From positions 10,940,908 to 11,004,907 of the forward strand of contig NC_040021.1 of assembly GCF_000972845.2 (NCBI RefSeq): a DNA stretch of 64,000 bases, given 5' to 3'. Made by a program: the position numbers and the translations under genes. Source of the DNA: Larimichthys crocea (Eukaryota; Chordata; Actinopteri; Sciaenidae). Shown here piece after piece: positions 12,030-24,800 of this stretch (positions are counted from its first letter, which is position 1; every line of letters begins with the position of its first letter). The notes below the pieces were generated by a model that worked only from the letters and a program-made list of their open reading frames with translations, had not been told where the DNA came from and ran no database searches.

Positions 12030-12380
12030 ATGGCAATTCCAGCTGCCCCAGCTGCTGAGGTTAATGTGCACATCAACCAGTATATGGAGCAGGACCCCCT
12101 GCCTGGAGGGTCGCGGAGGAGGTTCAAGGAGGAAGATGATGACGAACAAGTGGAGAATAACAGCAAGAGACTACAAAGAGAGATGGAAGAGTTTGGCTAC
12201 AGCGACTCTGACAGCTACTGCAGCTCCTCAGACAGTGATGTTGATCATGGAGATGTGGATGGTGATGCTGACGTGGAAGTCAACCACCACGTCAAAGAGG
12301 ACAACCCTCTGCCTGGAGGATCCAGGAAGAGGACGAGAGATGGTGCTAAAGAAGATGGGAGTGTTTCAGGCAGTGGTTAG
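12030..12380 (+). CDS. Hypothetical acidic protein, 116 aa, single exon
   Basis: The ORF starts at an ATG with an in-frame TAA two codons upstream and stops at 12378-12380. AATAAA follows about 20 bases after the stop (ataaataaaagtg). The protein is rich in D, E and S. It contains two copies of a short motif (DPLPGGSRRR near residue 22 and NPLPGGSRKR near 91), each followed by charged residues; the second copy could serve as a nuclear localisation signal. A central serine/aspartate stretch (YSDSDSYCSSSDSDVD) resembles a CK2 target. I do not recognise the family. A possible splice acceptor (ttgtag) at about 11933 would make this the last exon of a longer transcript. An overlapping frame (11980-12402) is also open, so coding status is not proven. 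Confidence 0.45.
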   Translation: MAIPAAPAAEVNVHINQYMEQDPLPGGSRRRFKEEDDDEQVENNSKRLQREMEEFGYSDSDSYCSSSDSDVDHGDVDGDADVEVNHHVKEDNPLPGGSRKRTRDGAKEDGSVSGSG

Positions 12381-14510
12381 CAGTGAGACTTCAACAACAT
12401 AAATAAAAGTGTAGAGGATACAAGAACGTTGCAATAACTTTAATTACACAGGTTTGTTTCTCTGCATTGTGTTCATTGTAAAGTCTAAACTAACCACTGC
12501 TTGGCATTCACTAGGCAATCATCTTGGAGTGGGGGGTCCCTCCCTAGTTTATTCCTTACTGAGGCTTCTGTCAGGGAGCTTTTCTTTGTTCTCGATGAGG
12601 GTCTAAGGTTTGGTTGGGTGCCATTTTAGTTTAGTAAAAACCAAGGCTTTAATGTTTTTGATAAAATCTTCAAATGTCATCTGAGAACTGTGAGTTGACT
12701 TAAGATATGATGACTTGAATAACTTGCCTGTGTTTGTTTTATGTTTTTATTTTAAAATATAAAATATTATAAATGTTGACCGTTGTCGGTGATGATATTA
12801 TTGATATTATGGATGGATTGGATGACCAACCTATGAGTCAAGCTCCACTGATTATCATTATAATAAAAACTCAATTGATAGTCATACTTATTGGTAGTGA
12901 AGTCTTCTCTATAAAGATCTAAAACGGCAGGAGGAGTGACTTGACTTGACCAAGAAAAATGTCTTGGGACTTGCTTGAGACTTCAGCCAAATTACTTGAG
13001 TGTATGTGTGCTGCAGTTTCAGAAGGATATACAGTTGTTTTGCAGCCATTGATTATGTTAAAAAAATGTATCTGAAACAGCTGCTAAAAGCTGCAAATGA
13101 AAACTTGGATTATGGCTTCATAGACATCATAGGTCATCCTGATGCGCTTTTGGGTTCAGATCTAAACAGTCGTCTTTATAGTTCCTGAAAAGTTTCCATA
13201 TAGAAGCATTTTATTACTCTGTTGTCATTGTGTTGGTGGTGAGAAATGCAGAGGATTGAAAAAGAAAAAGCTATTCGAAACCTTGTGCCATCATGAATTT
13301 GCTAAAATGATGAAGAAGATGCCTGAAACTATAACGTCTGTCATCAACAGCACATGTCAGAGTGTGGAAGAAGGCGTCACACAGCATTAAGACATCATCT
13401 CTCAGACCAAGTGTTTTTTTTCTACCTCACTTTAATCTACTGTAAATCCACACCAGCAACGCAACTTGTTGCCATGTTAACATCCTGCAAGCTCTGCAAT
13501 TGCTGTTTTACTGGGTAAGCTGGTGGATTTATGCATGCAGTGTTTTCTGCAGGTAAAATGTGTTTCATTTATCATATGCAGAGGTGTGTATAACCCGAGG
13601 CAAATCAAATAATAAAAACTGAGCTTCTGAAAAACAGACCTGAAGAGGTTTATCTTGTTCTAATAAAATACATTTGACCACATGCAAACTGAGGTATTTT
13701 ACCCATAGGTAAACTCGCTGCACTTTATCTGTAGAGTTCATGGGTGCAGGCAAGAAATATTTACATCATAAGCCTTGTCATAAGACTTAGGAAAAAAAAT
13801 ATTGAATTGACACATCACTCATTAAATGACCCACCATAGGCATTGTTGACAAAAGCAAAATTAATACAGGAATATGCAGCCTAGGACCAACTTAAATGTC
13901 AGCTGATATTATGTTTGGGTGGTGCATACTCCCAAACTAAGTTTTACATTTATTTTAAATTAAAATAGTAAAAACCAGATGATATGTGATTAGCTTTCGG
14001 GAGTCTCTAGACTTCTGGGAGCCCCTTGGTTGTTGCTCACTGTTGATCCAGCCTTGGCTGTAACTCATTTGTCCTATCTAGTTAAAACTACCTTTACCTT
14101 TTGGATTCGTTATAAGGAGAGCTGTATGTTATACATTTTTATATAGAGAGTTAAATTAGACTGCAGAAAATGAACGAAGTTGATGTAAATGTGTATTGGA
14201 CAGGATGGAAATCTTTGTGTTTGTTTTGTTTTTCTGCACTTTAATGGTCGAGTAAACCCACTTCCACAGCATCATATCCACATCTTATTTTCAGATGCAT
14301 GTGCCTTGTGTGAACGCATACTTTATCCTACAGAGAAGCAGTCACTATATATGCTTACACACACACATATACATTTCCACATTCTGGCTTTTTTCTATTT
14401 GTACTGTACATATGTGCACCTTAAGCCAATAAAATGAATGAATTTAAATATACTTTCTCTGTGTTTATTCTACACTAATTTGATCATCTTACATAAATAA
14501 ATATTCATTG
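12381..14510. other. Intergenic spacer
   Basis: No gene is supported. The open frame 13000-13188 and a second short open stretch near 13260-13389 have no recognisable domain. A (CA)n run near 14355 and an AATAAA near 14430 are isolated signals. Confidence 0.4.
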
Positions 14511-14514
14511 TTAA

Positions 14515-14632
14515 AAAAATGCAATTAATTTATTGATACATTTATTGATAAATTAATCGCGATTAATCGCGATTAATTACAGAAATTTTTGCGATTAATT
14601 AGTTAATTTTTTTTAATCGATTGACAGCCCTA
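14515..14632. mobile_element. Terminal fragment of a DNA transposon (hAT-like), followed by a TA microsatellite
   Basis: The block repeats taatcgcgattaatcgcgat and ends in ttaatcgattgacagcccta. Read on the other strand this is a TAGGGCTGTCAATCGATTAA end, like the short inverted ends of hAT-type non-autonomous elements. The opposite end is not found nearby. A (TA)n tract follows at 14633-14680. Confidence 0.4.
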
Positions 14633-14678
<46 letters not shown>

Positions 14679-14959
14679 AAACTAGAACCTGTTATTCCCC
14701 CATCGTAACCTTTCTGTCACCCTCTACTTGTGAAGTGAAATACAGCTGCACAGAAACAGTAACCACAAAAATAGCAGAGTCCCGCTGCGACTTGCTCGGT
14801 GTCCGATAATGGATCCAGGCAAGGTATCAGCGACGTTTTATGACATTTAAACGCTGTAAAAAAAAACAAATGTTGCTACGAACAACAGGATGGATACATG
14901 TTGAATTATTGTTAATATAAGAGGACTAATGTGTGTTTTTTTGACAAATAACGTCCGTT

Positions 14960-15442
14960 ACCGAGAGCTAAAACCGCACCAACGGTCGACAAACCGCCGT
15001 CGTGGCTCCTGACGTTGGATTCCTGACATTCTACGCTGACGTGACGCCCCGCCCCTCCCGCCGTCAACAACTGGATCCCAGCTATTTGTATTTCTGTTAG
15101 CCTGCTAACGATGATTCACTGCGCTCGGTAAAAAAAAGAAAAGAAAAAAAACGAGCTGGCCGATTTGAATGGGCGTTTTTTTTCTCCGTCGACAGCTTGC
15201 GCCGATGTGCAAAAAGCCAATGCCAGCGAAAGGACCGACGCGAGCGGAGAGATAGCCTTGCAGTGTGCCGTCCCTTTAGCCACCGCCGCCGCCGCCTCTG
15301 AGAGCAGCTAACGCCGCTAACATCTTTACGTTAGCTGGCTGGCTGGCTGGCTGACAGCTGGCTCGGTTAGCTACGTGCCTTTTTTTAAACAGTAACGTAG
15401 CCGAGATTCACTCCCTGAAACAATGAAGTGTCTCTGACATTG
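14960..15442 (+). promoter_or_regulatory. ppp1r13b: CpG-rich promoter and noncoding exon 1 of ppp1r13b
   Basis: CpG density and GC content rise sharply here against AT-rich surroundings. A GC-box-like cgccccgcccctcccgccg lies at about 15044-15062 and a GCC-repeat (gccgccgccgcc) near 15285-15296. Exon 1 ends at a consensus donor (ATTG|gtgagt) at 15442/15443. The next exon (15675-15820) carries the start codon. The transcription start was not determined. Confidence 0.7.
15423..15437 (+). promoter_or_regulatory. Four-codon upstream ORF in ppp1r13b exon 1
   Basis: An ATG with A at -3 (aacaATGA) opens a frame of four codons, MKCL, then TGA, five bases before the exon 1 donor. If exon 1 is used, this uORF lies in every such mRNA and may reduce initiation at the main start. 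Translation is inferred, not shown. Confidence 0.45.
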
Positions 15443-15811
15443 GTGAGTACAGCTCCTGTGTTTATTGTTGTCGCTGCGTGTAGTTTAGTTTCGCGTTGCT
15501 TTGCGTGCTAACTGGCTGACTTGTTTGTAGCAGCAGCAGCACGGAGAGCCACGCCTGGGCCATTTAAACCAGCGCTTGCGGCTGATGATATGTGTTATTC
15601 TGGGTGTCAACAACCAAACCAGCAATGCTCACTTACATAGCGCTTAAATATAATTCCTCTGCTTTGGTTCACAGAGCGGACTGAGGCCCAGTTGGTTGTC
15701 ACATTGGAGTAACCAGAGTCCATAAACTAGCGAGGTGTGTGGAGATAAGCGGGTGAGCCGTAAATCAACTTGCAGATGCACCCCTGGTTCTGACCTGCCA
15801 AAGCTGCCAAT

Positions 15812-18800
15812 ATGATGCCGGTAAGTGCACGCAACCCCCATGCTCTCTTAGCATAAAAAAATGTAATCGACTCTCTTATTTATTCTTTAAAGATCAGTGC
15901 CCTCATAACCACTGATTAAACAGATCAAACCTGTGTGTGCAAGGTGCGAATCATCCTGGTGTCATCTGTGGCATGTTGGGGGTTTCTCATTCACATGTGA
16001 TTTGTGACTTCCTCCCACAGTGCTAAAACATGCACTTAACAGGTGATTAAATTTGCCTCATGTGTGGATGTGAGTGTGAACGGTTGGTGAATTTGTTTCT
16101 ATGTGCCCTGTGATAAACTGGCGACAGATGACGGATGGATGGACTGTCTTTGACTATTGCTTGCACACCAAAGTTGCAAGTTCAAGCGAGATATCCGTCC
16201 GAGTGCCTATGCCATCGCCTCTCAGCTAATCTGCAAGTAAAAGGTGGCTTAACTTTATCTGTCGTACGGTATGTTTGCTGCCTGAGTTCAAGGCTGCGGC
16301 ACTTTTTCCTGTTGATGGTTACATTGAAACCGAAACACTAACAAAAGGGAGAGGGTAAACAGTGCTGAACTTGATGAATAGCGATTGTGGTGTATCTGAA
16401 GTCTGTTTGATTTTTTTTTTGCAAAAGAAATAAAATGTTTTCCTCACAAGATTGAAGATGTATGTTAGCAAATATGTTTGTGTTTTTTCATAGTAATTGT
16501 ACCTGTAAACTAAAGTAGAGGTATCAGTTATCAGTACACGTTTCATGCAGTATTGAACACTCAGGCAAACCTCACACAGTCGATAACGTTGAAACACAAT
16601 GGTTGCTATATTTAAATCAGTCTGTACAGTGCGCTTCGGTTGTTGTTAAATGTTAAATGAAGAACTATTTTCAGTCTGTTGTTCGGCGTTATTGTTCAGG
16701 ACACTACCTGAAATGTCTATTGGAGTCTTGCTTTGTTAGGACCTCCTTTTGTTAATCTCTTTAGTGCTGAGAATGCAGCGATGGATTGTGGGAGAACTGG
16801 TCGCAGCCCTTTTAGCCTTCAGGGAGGGGAACATGAACTCGGATGCAGGATAAGTTTACAGTAGGTTCAGTAAGGTGTCATCATAAACGGAGGTGATTCA
16901 GTCTTGGCTATCTTTCCACACGATTGTGCATTGTTGTTTGAGAACACGGCATCCCAATAACACTTTGCTTGACAACACAACTTCAGAGAGACTCGTGGGC
17001 TTTCAGGAGCGCATAGTAACAGAGAGGTAACTCCCATGTTTGCTGCAGCCGTGGTGGGATTGACTGCGCTGGTAGCCTGCGTGGACGTTTGTACCCTGTG
17101 GCACCAACAGGGCTATCAGAGTCAAAGAGCCAGTCAAGCAGAGAGGCAGCCCTGCACTTGGGTCTCGCGTGACTCCGGCAGCCAATGAGACCTTGGCAGA
17201 TCTAGGTCTGTGTGGCTGCGTCGACTAATGCTCTGTTGTTAAGGGGAACTTTTGAGCTGAGTAGATTGTCAAATGGCATTAATCTCACACACTGGAGCTG
17301 GGCAGAGCGTGACTTAAAGAAAATGTAAATATTGCATCTTATTTTTAGCATTTTTGTAAGTGTGCTAATTTAAAATGGCATCAGTGAAAGCACCCTTAAA
17401 TAAAATGTCATGAGGTTAATGAATATGAGTATTACTGTCAGACTGTTTCACCAAACTCAACGAGAACAGACGAAAATAGTCAGTCATTGATTTATTTAGC
17501 AACACCCACCTGTTTAAGACCGTTGGAACTCTTTTCTTACTGGTTGAAGAAGTATAAATGATTAATTAGACCTTCTGAATGCCTTCCTCTAAAGCGCATT
17601 AGTCAGCTTTCAATCAAAGGGGCACATCCTTTTTTAAACAGCGGGTTAAATCCTGCTGCATTCCCATGACTCTGTCCAGCATTGTCGTGTGTTCGCAATG
17701 AAAGAAGATACATTTAAAAAAACTATGAAATATCAAAAGAGAGACACATAAGCTCTGCAAGATGAGCCAGTAATACCAGCGCTCGTGTAGTTATAATTCG
17801 GGTTATCCATCTTAACAGAGCACTTTCAAGACATCTTGTGTGTCCAGCTAAAGGAAAGATGTTTAAATGTTCACATCTTGCTCATCTTACGCATGTGAAA
17901 TACATAACAGCATTATTGTTTCTCTGGTTGTTCACATCATTTGTCGCATCATTACCTCATCCTCCATCCTCCACATGGTTCTGTTCCATTATAGCCAGAA
18001 GGGCAGACGTTTCTTTTTTTTTCCTTTTTTTTTTTTTTAGCAGAAATGTCAACATTACATGATTTTTTTTTTTCTATCACTCAAGAATGTCAAAGGCAAC
18101 CTTCTCGTGTCCCAGTCCCAAAACCTGTGTTGGATTTGGCTATGATTAAGCTGTTTGTGTGTTTTACCAGAAGACGCTGATCACACCTGTTCCACATATT
18201 CGGGCTTGTGTGTGGTTAGAATTATATATTCTCTTGACACCATGTGAGTCGATTCATTTGGGAGCTGAGTTTATGGCGTTTTATGGAAGGTGTTTTCATT
18301 AAAAAACAAGTTTTTAGTTAAAGAACAAGTATTTCTGGATCTATCTTCTTCTTTGTGGTTACCCCAGTGAATAAACGAGTGACAGGATTTGTGAGAAGAA
18401 ATGACTGGATGCTGTATGTTTCTGGTCATGTACAGCCATCATACAGTATCAAGAAGATCCCTTTCGCCTCCACATGATAGTACCCTAGCCAGACACAGTT
18501 GTGGCCAAACTAGTCTCATTAGCAGAGAGTCGTTTGGTGTTGTAGCCGCTGGCACAACCCAGGGACAATTTTCCAGTAGAAGGACTCGTCTGCACCCTCC
18601 TCCACCCACCACCCCGTGACTCCCTCTCTCTCTCTCTATCTCTCTCTTTCTTTCACTGTTTGTTTCTCTCTAGCTCTTTCTCTTCGCCCCCTCCCTCCCT
18701 GAATTACACATACAGCAAGTGTTTTTTTTTCCTCCCAAGTCTCCTCTGCAGCACTTTCCCAATGCACGCACCGCTGTCTGTTTCAGAGGTCTGCTCGGGA

Positions 18801-21800
18801 TGGCATAACTCTCTAACTCTCATGCCTGCAAAAGCGGCAGCGGCTTTATGATGAAGAGGTTTGTGACTATAGTGTTACGTGGCCTCGTTAGCCTCTCCAA
18901 GGAAAACCCCATTTGGGCTAAGGAGCATCACCGACCAGCAAAGAAGGAGATCAGGAGGAAACGGAGGGCTGTCAAAAGAACCATGGGCAGACGCAACTTA
19001 GTGAGGGCGGTTGGTATTTCTCCAGTGGTCAGTCAGCTGGATCATCACACTCTGAATGTATACTCACATTATTTCAGCATGTTCAGCATTGTTGTTTTGT
19101 GACAGGCCCGAAGTTTGCGCCGGTGCTCTGCTCTCTGATTGGTTAATTGCGTGTCTGGATTAATCGAATGTTTGCACTGAAGGATATTCAGCATGTAGGT
19201 CTGCGATTTGAGTGTTGGAGTGCAGATTATGATGCATTTTGTATTACTACAATATTTCTCTCACGTATTATGTTTCTTTTATTGAACACTGTAGTAAGAC
19301 ATTAATGTAAATATGAATATTTCCAGCAGAACAAATTCAAATAACATCATTAGTCTTAACTGTAATCAAACTCACGTCATTACTGGCTTCACTGGGCTGT
19401 TTTTTGTTCATTATTTTTCTTCCTGCGTTATGTTGTACCTATTATGCAGCTGGTGGGACTCCAATATGCCTCGGGGATTAGCACAGTAATTATCTATCAG
19501 TAAAATGTGAAGATAACTGGTCTACAGCTTGTTTACAACACTTTTTCTCTTATCGCTCTTGCACATCGGGTCCCAAAAATGACATCCATTACTCATCTGT
19601 ATGAACACTGGGTCTGAAAAATGCTGTCAGAAGCAACACTACTATTTTTATTATACATGATTTCTGATTTTCCTAAAATATGAGCTTTTAGACTCAATAA
19701 TCTGCCGTCTGACGTCACAAGTGACCATATTGTTTCAGTTCGGCTGCTGCAGAAAATGTCAATGAATCACATGGCTGCATCATTACGAAGGATGAGTCAC
19801 TTTGTCTCAGAAAAAACTCCTGAAGTAATAATCTATAGGTCGGTCCGTGAATAAATTTAGATATAATATGACAATGGCTTATGCTGACAATTATTGCAGC
19901 ACTAAAAATGCTGCCACACGTACGACTTTATTGCTCTTTGCATTTGAGTACCTACTAAATTATGCATGTGTAAAATACCTGAATGGTAGCTGATATGTTT
20001 AACAGTAAACTGTGTAGTTGCTCTGATGTAGACATAGTAAGAGGTTTTTGTTCTTTGTTGTAGTTTTCATTGATTCGGTTTGACATTGTGAGCCGTATGT
20101 AAACAAAGCGTTGTAGCTGTTGGTCTAGACGGCCGCTGATAGTGTAAGTAATGTTTAATCTTGAGTTTTGATTACTTGGTTTTATTTGCATTCAATTTGA
20201 ATTGTTTCATGGCTCCAGTCCTGCCTAACTTCAACTGCATGTTCAACCAGTGAAGCATGTACAAAAACTGCACAAGTAGAACAAACTAGTGAAATATAAG
20301 AAATCCAGATTTCCCTTTATTTTTTTTTACTCTGTTTACAGTCAACGAGCTGAACTCGCACAGATGTCGTGATCACCGCTGTCTTTTCAAACACAGCTAA
20401 CACTTTTACTTCATTTTGAAAATCCCCTCCAAACTCTTCTGGAGATATTCTCCGTCACGGTTGTGCACAGTGCTGTTTTTCTGCAGTGAGGCCTGTCACA
20501 TGAAACAGGAAGACACACCTCAGCCCCCCTCCAGAGTGCTTTGTGCCATAGAAAACAATAAAAAAAAAATCTGCCTGCCACCACCACAGAAGGAAAAAAA
20601 CATCATGTGGACGTGCTGTAACACTGAATATACAGGAGCTCATACTAATCCATGCGGCTTAATCAAATCAAGGAAGCAAAGAAGTTAAAGTTTTTCGTAT
20701 GCCCCACAGAAGAATTTAGCACAGTAAGTCAATACTTTGCAATGGCTAAATCTTCTTGGAAATGTTTTTCTATCAGCTGGATTTGGGGACATTTTCTTTC
20801 TTTCTTCCTTTACAGCTAACATTTGACATGCATTGGGTCTGTGTGAGTGTGTTGCCGTGAGATTTAAGGCTCTGTTTGCTGATTAGTGTCAAAGAAAAAC
20901 CCAGTTACATCCAATATGCTTCAGTGTCATAAAAAAGCCTGAAAAAGTCAGAGGAGGTTGTTCATAGTACCATAAATGTTCCACGTTCCAACACAGATAA
21001 TACGCTCGTAGAGCTCTCTGTGGTAGATGATTTGCTCATAGATCTATGCTGATGGAGAGAAAGTACATACAGTAAGTATATGACACACAGCTCTAGCCGT
21101 TTCTTGATTTCCTGCCAGTCAGTTGGCTGATTGATTGATCGCCTAATCATTGTATCCAAGCTGAAGACACAAAGTATGCAGGCAGTGCTATGTGGCTTAA
21201 GTCCAAAGGTTGTATACACATTGCACCCACGTCACCTCGTCACCATGCTCGTTGGCTGAAGACGTATGGATGATAGTGTTATACAGTCTGATAGCTGCAG
21301 GTACAAAGGAGAACTCGCAGCACTGAGCTTACACTGTCTGGTGATCGCTTGAAGATTGCTGCATTTAGGTTCATTTAAGTTCATTTTAAGCCTGTCTTCC
21401 GCCTGCAGGCTATTACATTGAGTGATTCAGTACCTCACACTTGAGAGTATGCTGAAAACAGATCTGCAGTTTCCTCAACGTGTCCTGAAAGTTATTTGTT
21501 GAACTCTGCTTTTACCTCTTTTAGTACTGACAAAAGCATGTGAGGACTTGCATTGCTATGTCTCACCTCCACAGCCTAAACGATATATCTTCAACGCTAT
21601 GGCAGGCTCTAATCATAGTAAACAGAAATGTGGCAGGCACAGGCATGAGTCCACGAGCAGCTCAAACTAACAGTTGCCGCTGGTGGACAGCAAAATGTAG
21701 CGTCAGCACACTGGGCTTCATACAACGCTCGAGTGAGCTAAGCTTCGTCCTTAAACCACACCATCAGGCAATTACAGATGTTCTTATTTTTAGTACATCT

Positions 21801-24800
21801 CAAATATATTTCCTACAGAACACATTTTCATGTAATAACATTTTTTTAAATCCTCTCTTTCTCTCCTGTGTCAATCTCCTCCTGACTCTTTTTTTTTTAT
21901 TTTTTATTCCTGTTTCAGATGATATTGACGGTGTACCTCAGTGACGGGGAACAGGCTGTGACTGAGGTGCCCATCACGCCCGAGACGACGTGCCGGGATG
22001 TCGTCGAGTTCTGCAAAGAGCCCGGCGAGAGTGGCTGCCACCTGGCTGAGGTCTGGCGAGGCAACGGTAAGAGCTGGTTCGAACTTCATCTAAGTGTGTG
22101 TCTGAAACTCCATTATCACAGTTTGACACTTCACTTACGTGTAAAATAATTACATTTTCTAAAGCCGTGGCCTTTAGCGTTCCTAGTTAATTTAAAGCAC
22201 TTTATTAAAGAAAGAAAACAGAATCATGGAGAAGCTCTAAACAAAGCAAAAGTTTCACACATTCACGTGTTAAAATACATGTACCCAATTCCAACATAAT
22301 TCACCCTAAAAGTCCAAATTTGTGGGGCAGAAAAAGGTTACGTGCTGCTTCAGTCCACTGCACTGTCACAGCAGATTCCACCCGGTCCGTGCGATTTGCT
22401 CCCATCACCACAGTCGTGCTGACATACCCGGTGTTATCAGCATTTTTCGCTGAGGGGCCACTCCCCTGTTGAAAACAACATCCCATCCAAGGGCTTTATT
22501 AACCCACGTTATGCAATCGCGTTCGGCTGGTGTCTGACAATGCAGCTGTCTGCCCCCGAAACCTCCTAAAACCTCTCTGTCTTTGTCTCGGTCTCTTTGT
22601 CTCCCGGCTTTTGCACACAGAGTGCCGTCCTCTTGAAATGCAACAAAGTTTTAGCACACATCCACCAGTCTCGGCAGCCTTAGTTTTCAAAGGGACATCA
22701 GCACTTCATTTAATTCTGAAAATCTCAATGCTGCCAAGATGTAAACAGTTGACAGCATAAAGTGCCTCAGATCATAAGTTTGCTCGATGATTTTATTTCC
22801 ATAAATGATTGGTTTAATTTGGTTTGTCAATAAACACAGTTGTCAAAGGTAGTAATAGATCGACGGTTTGGAAATGCAGTTTTTTAGTAATTCGTATCTG
22901 TTAAATATGAAACGAAAAAGAATACTCTGGCAAAGAAATAGTCAGTCTACCGTCTGTAAAACTGCGTTTTGTTTCAAGTTGTAGTTTTTACACAACGGCA
23001 TTTGTACAGATTAAACAAACAAGATATTTTATTAGTTAATTAATGAGGTTTAAATGCTATAAGTGTGTTTTGTTACCTCCTGAAAAGAGCTCGAGTGACA
23101 GGACGGAGAGTGGCGTCAATGTCAATCTGGCAACACAGAGTTTTGCGTTTATCTTGTTGGATATGCAGTAGATTGCTGCATTAGTTGACTTGTTTCCATT
23201 TGTTTTACATATTTAACTCTGTTTTCTATATTTTCTTTAACTTCTGTGTCTCTGCAGAGCGAGCGATCCCCTTCGAACACATGATGTACGAACATCTGCA
23301 GAAATGGGGGCCTCGGAAACAAGAAGTCAAGTTCTTCCTCCGGCATGAAGATTCACCAACTGAGAGCAGCGATCAAGGTGTGTGTTATCACGTTCTCCTC
23401 TGTCTGGAGATTTTTCTGCTTCGTGTGGTCTCTACCTGAAGGAGCCTGGAGGTGGTGGGTGGAGTTGTTGCGGAGGTGTTGTCAGGGAATTCCTGACACC
23501 TGTTCTGTCTGGCTGCTCAGCTAGCTTCTTGAATGCTGGTGTCAGTCAGTGTCTCCCCCGCTTCCTTTCTCACCCTGGTGTCTTTAGTCTGCTAAAGTTT
23601 GCTTTCCCAGTATTAACTTAAGTCGGGTTAAAATCAAACAGTGTGTGGCGTTAGTTTTTTCTTTGAACCAGCCAATACTACGCACTCTGTAAACACAGTT
23701 TTTATGCGGTATCCCTTTGTATCAAGAGTTTAAAAGGCTGTGTAAGATGAAAAATCGACTAATGGGTGCTTGATGGGACATGCCTGACAGGAATAAATCG
23801 CTTCTCTGTTTGCACACACACTGCATTAACATTAATCTTTTGGATTTGTGTTTGGAGAAATGCCACGTAGAAAGCCAGGTGTGGAACGCTCCCAGCTCTG
23901 CACGAGATCAGTGACTCACGTTAATTCCTTTTTAAATATACTTGAAAGTAAAGGAAGTCCACACATAGTTAACATGTGGCAGAGGAACAATCTCATTTTG
24001 ATCATGATCTGATTCATGTTTGATATAAATTTGAAGGTGGTGCCACGTTCAGACAGGATCAGGCGCTGCAGCGAATAGCACCAGGGTTGTCCGGCGGTGT
24101 GTGGGGGTCAGGGTAACGAAAGTCTAACAGGCTTTATCGATGCCGGCGCTCCCCCAACTCTCATTCACTGTTTGTCTCCAACCAAAGCTCTCCCTCCCTC
24201 TCTGTCTCTCTCTCAAACCATTGGACAAAAGAAACTTCTTCTGTCTTTATTTTGCAGCTTTAATTGCGAGCCCTAAGCTGGGTACATTAAAAAAAACAAA
24301 ACCAGGAAACAACAGGTGGAGTATCAGAGTTTAGTCCATGAATCCACCTGGATAATCTCAGTTTCAGAGACTTTTCTGGTTGACTGCGGAGAGTTTGACT
24401 GGTGGCCACAACATGACATCAGGCTGCAGTTTTCCAAACATTCGATCCGACTCAACTTCTCTGTCGCCGGTCGATACGTTCTACGTGCAGAAACACTTGG
24501 GGCACAGCCAGATCCAAAACGCACTACCCTAACTTAAACGAATAGGAAAAAACTGTTTAAGCCACAGCTGTGGATTTTGTCTGAAAGCAGCCTAAAGTAT
24601 AGTTTTACAGCAAAGGTCCCATCAAGGTGATTTCTTTAGACGTGTAGCAGAAGTGTCCTGTTTTCTGTCTTCTCCTGTGATGTTTGAAATCATTTATTTT
24701 CATCTTCCTGTCAAGCCTGTCTTATAAAGAACAAAAGTTTGAGATAGGTGGCTTTAGTCAGCAGTGCTTGTCCCAGTTCTTAAATCCATCTGTCATGTGC

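Noticed and set aside
13000..13390. Possible small gene or decayed exons around 13000-13190 and 13260-13390
   Set aside because: Short frames with no recognisable domain; the candidate acceptor (gtgctgcag) alone is not enough.
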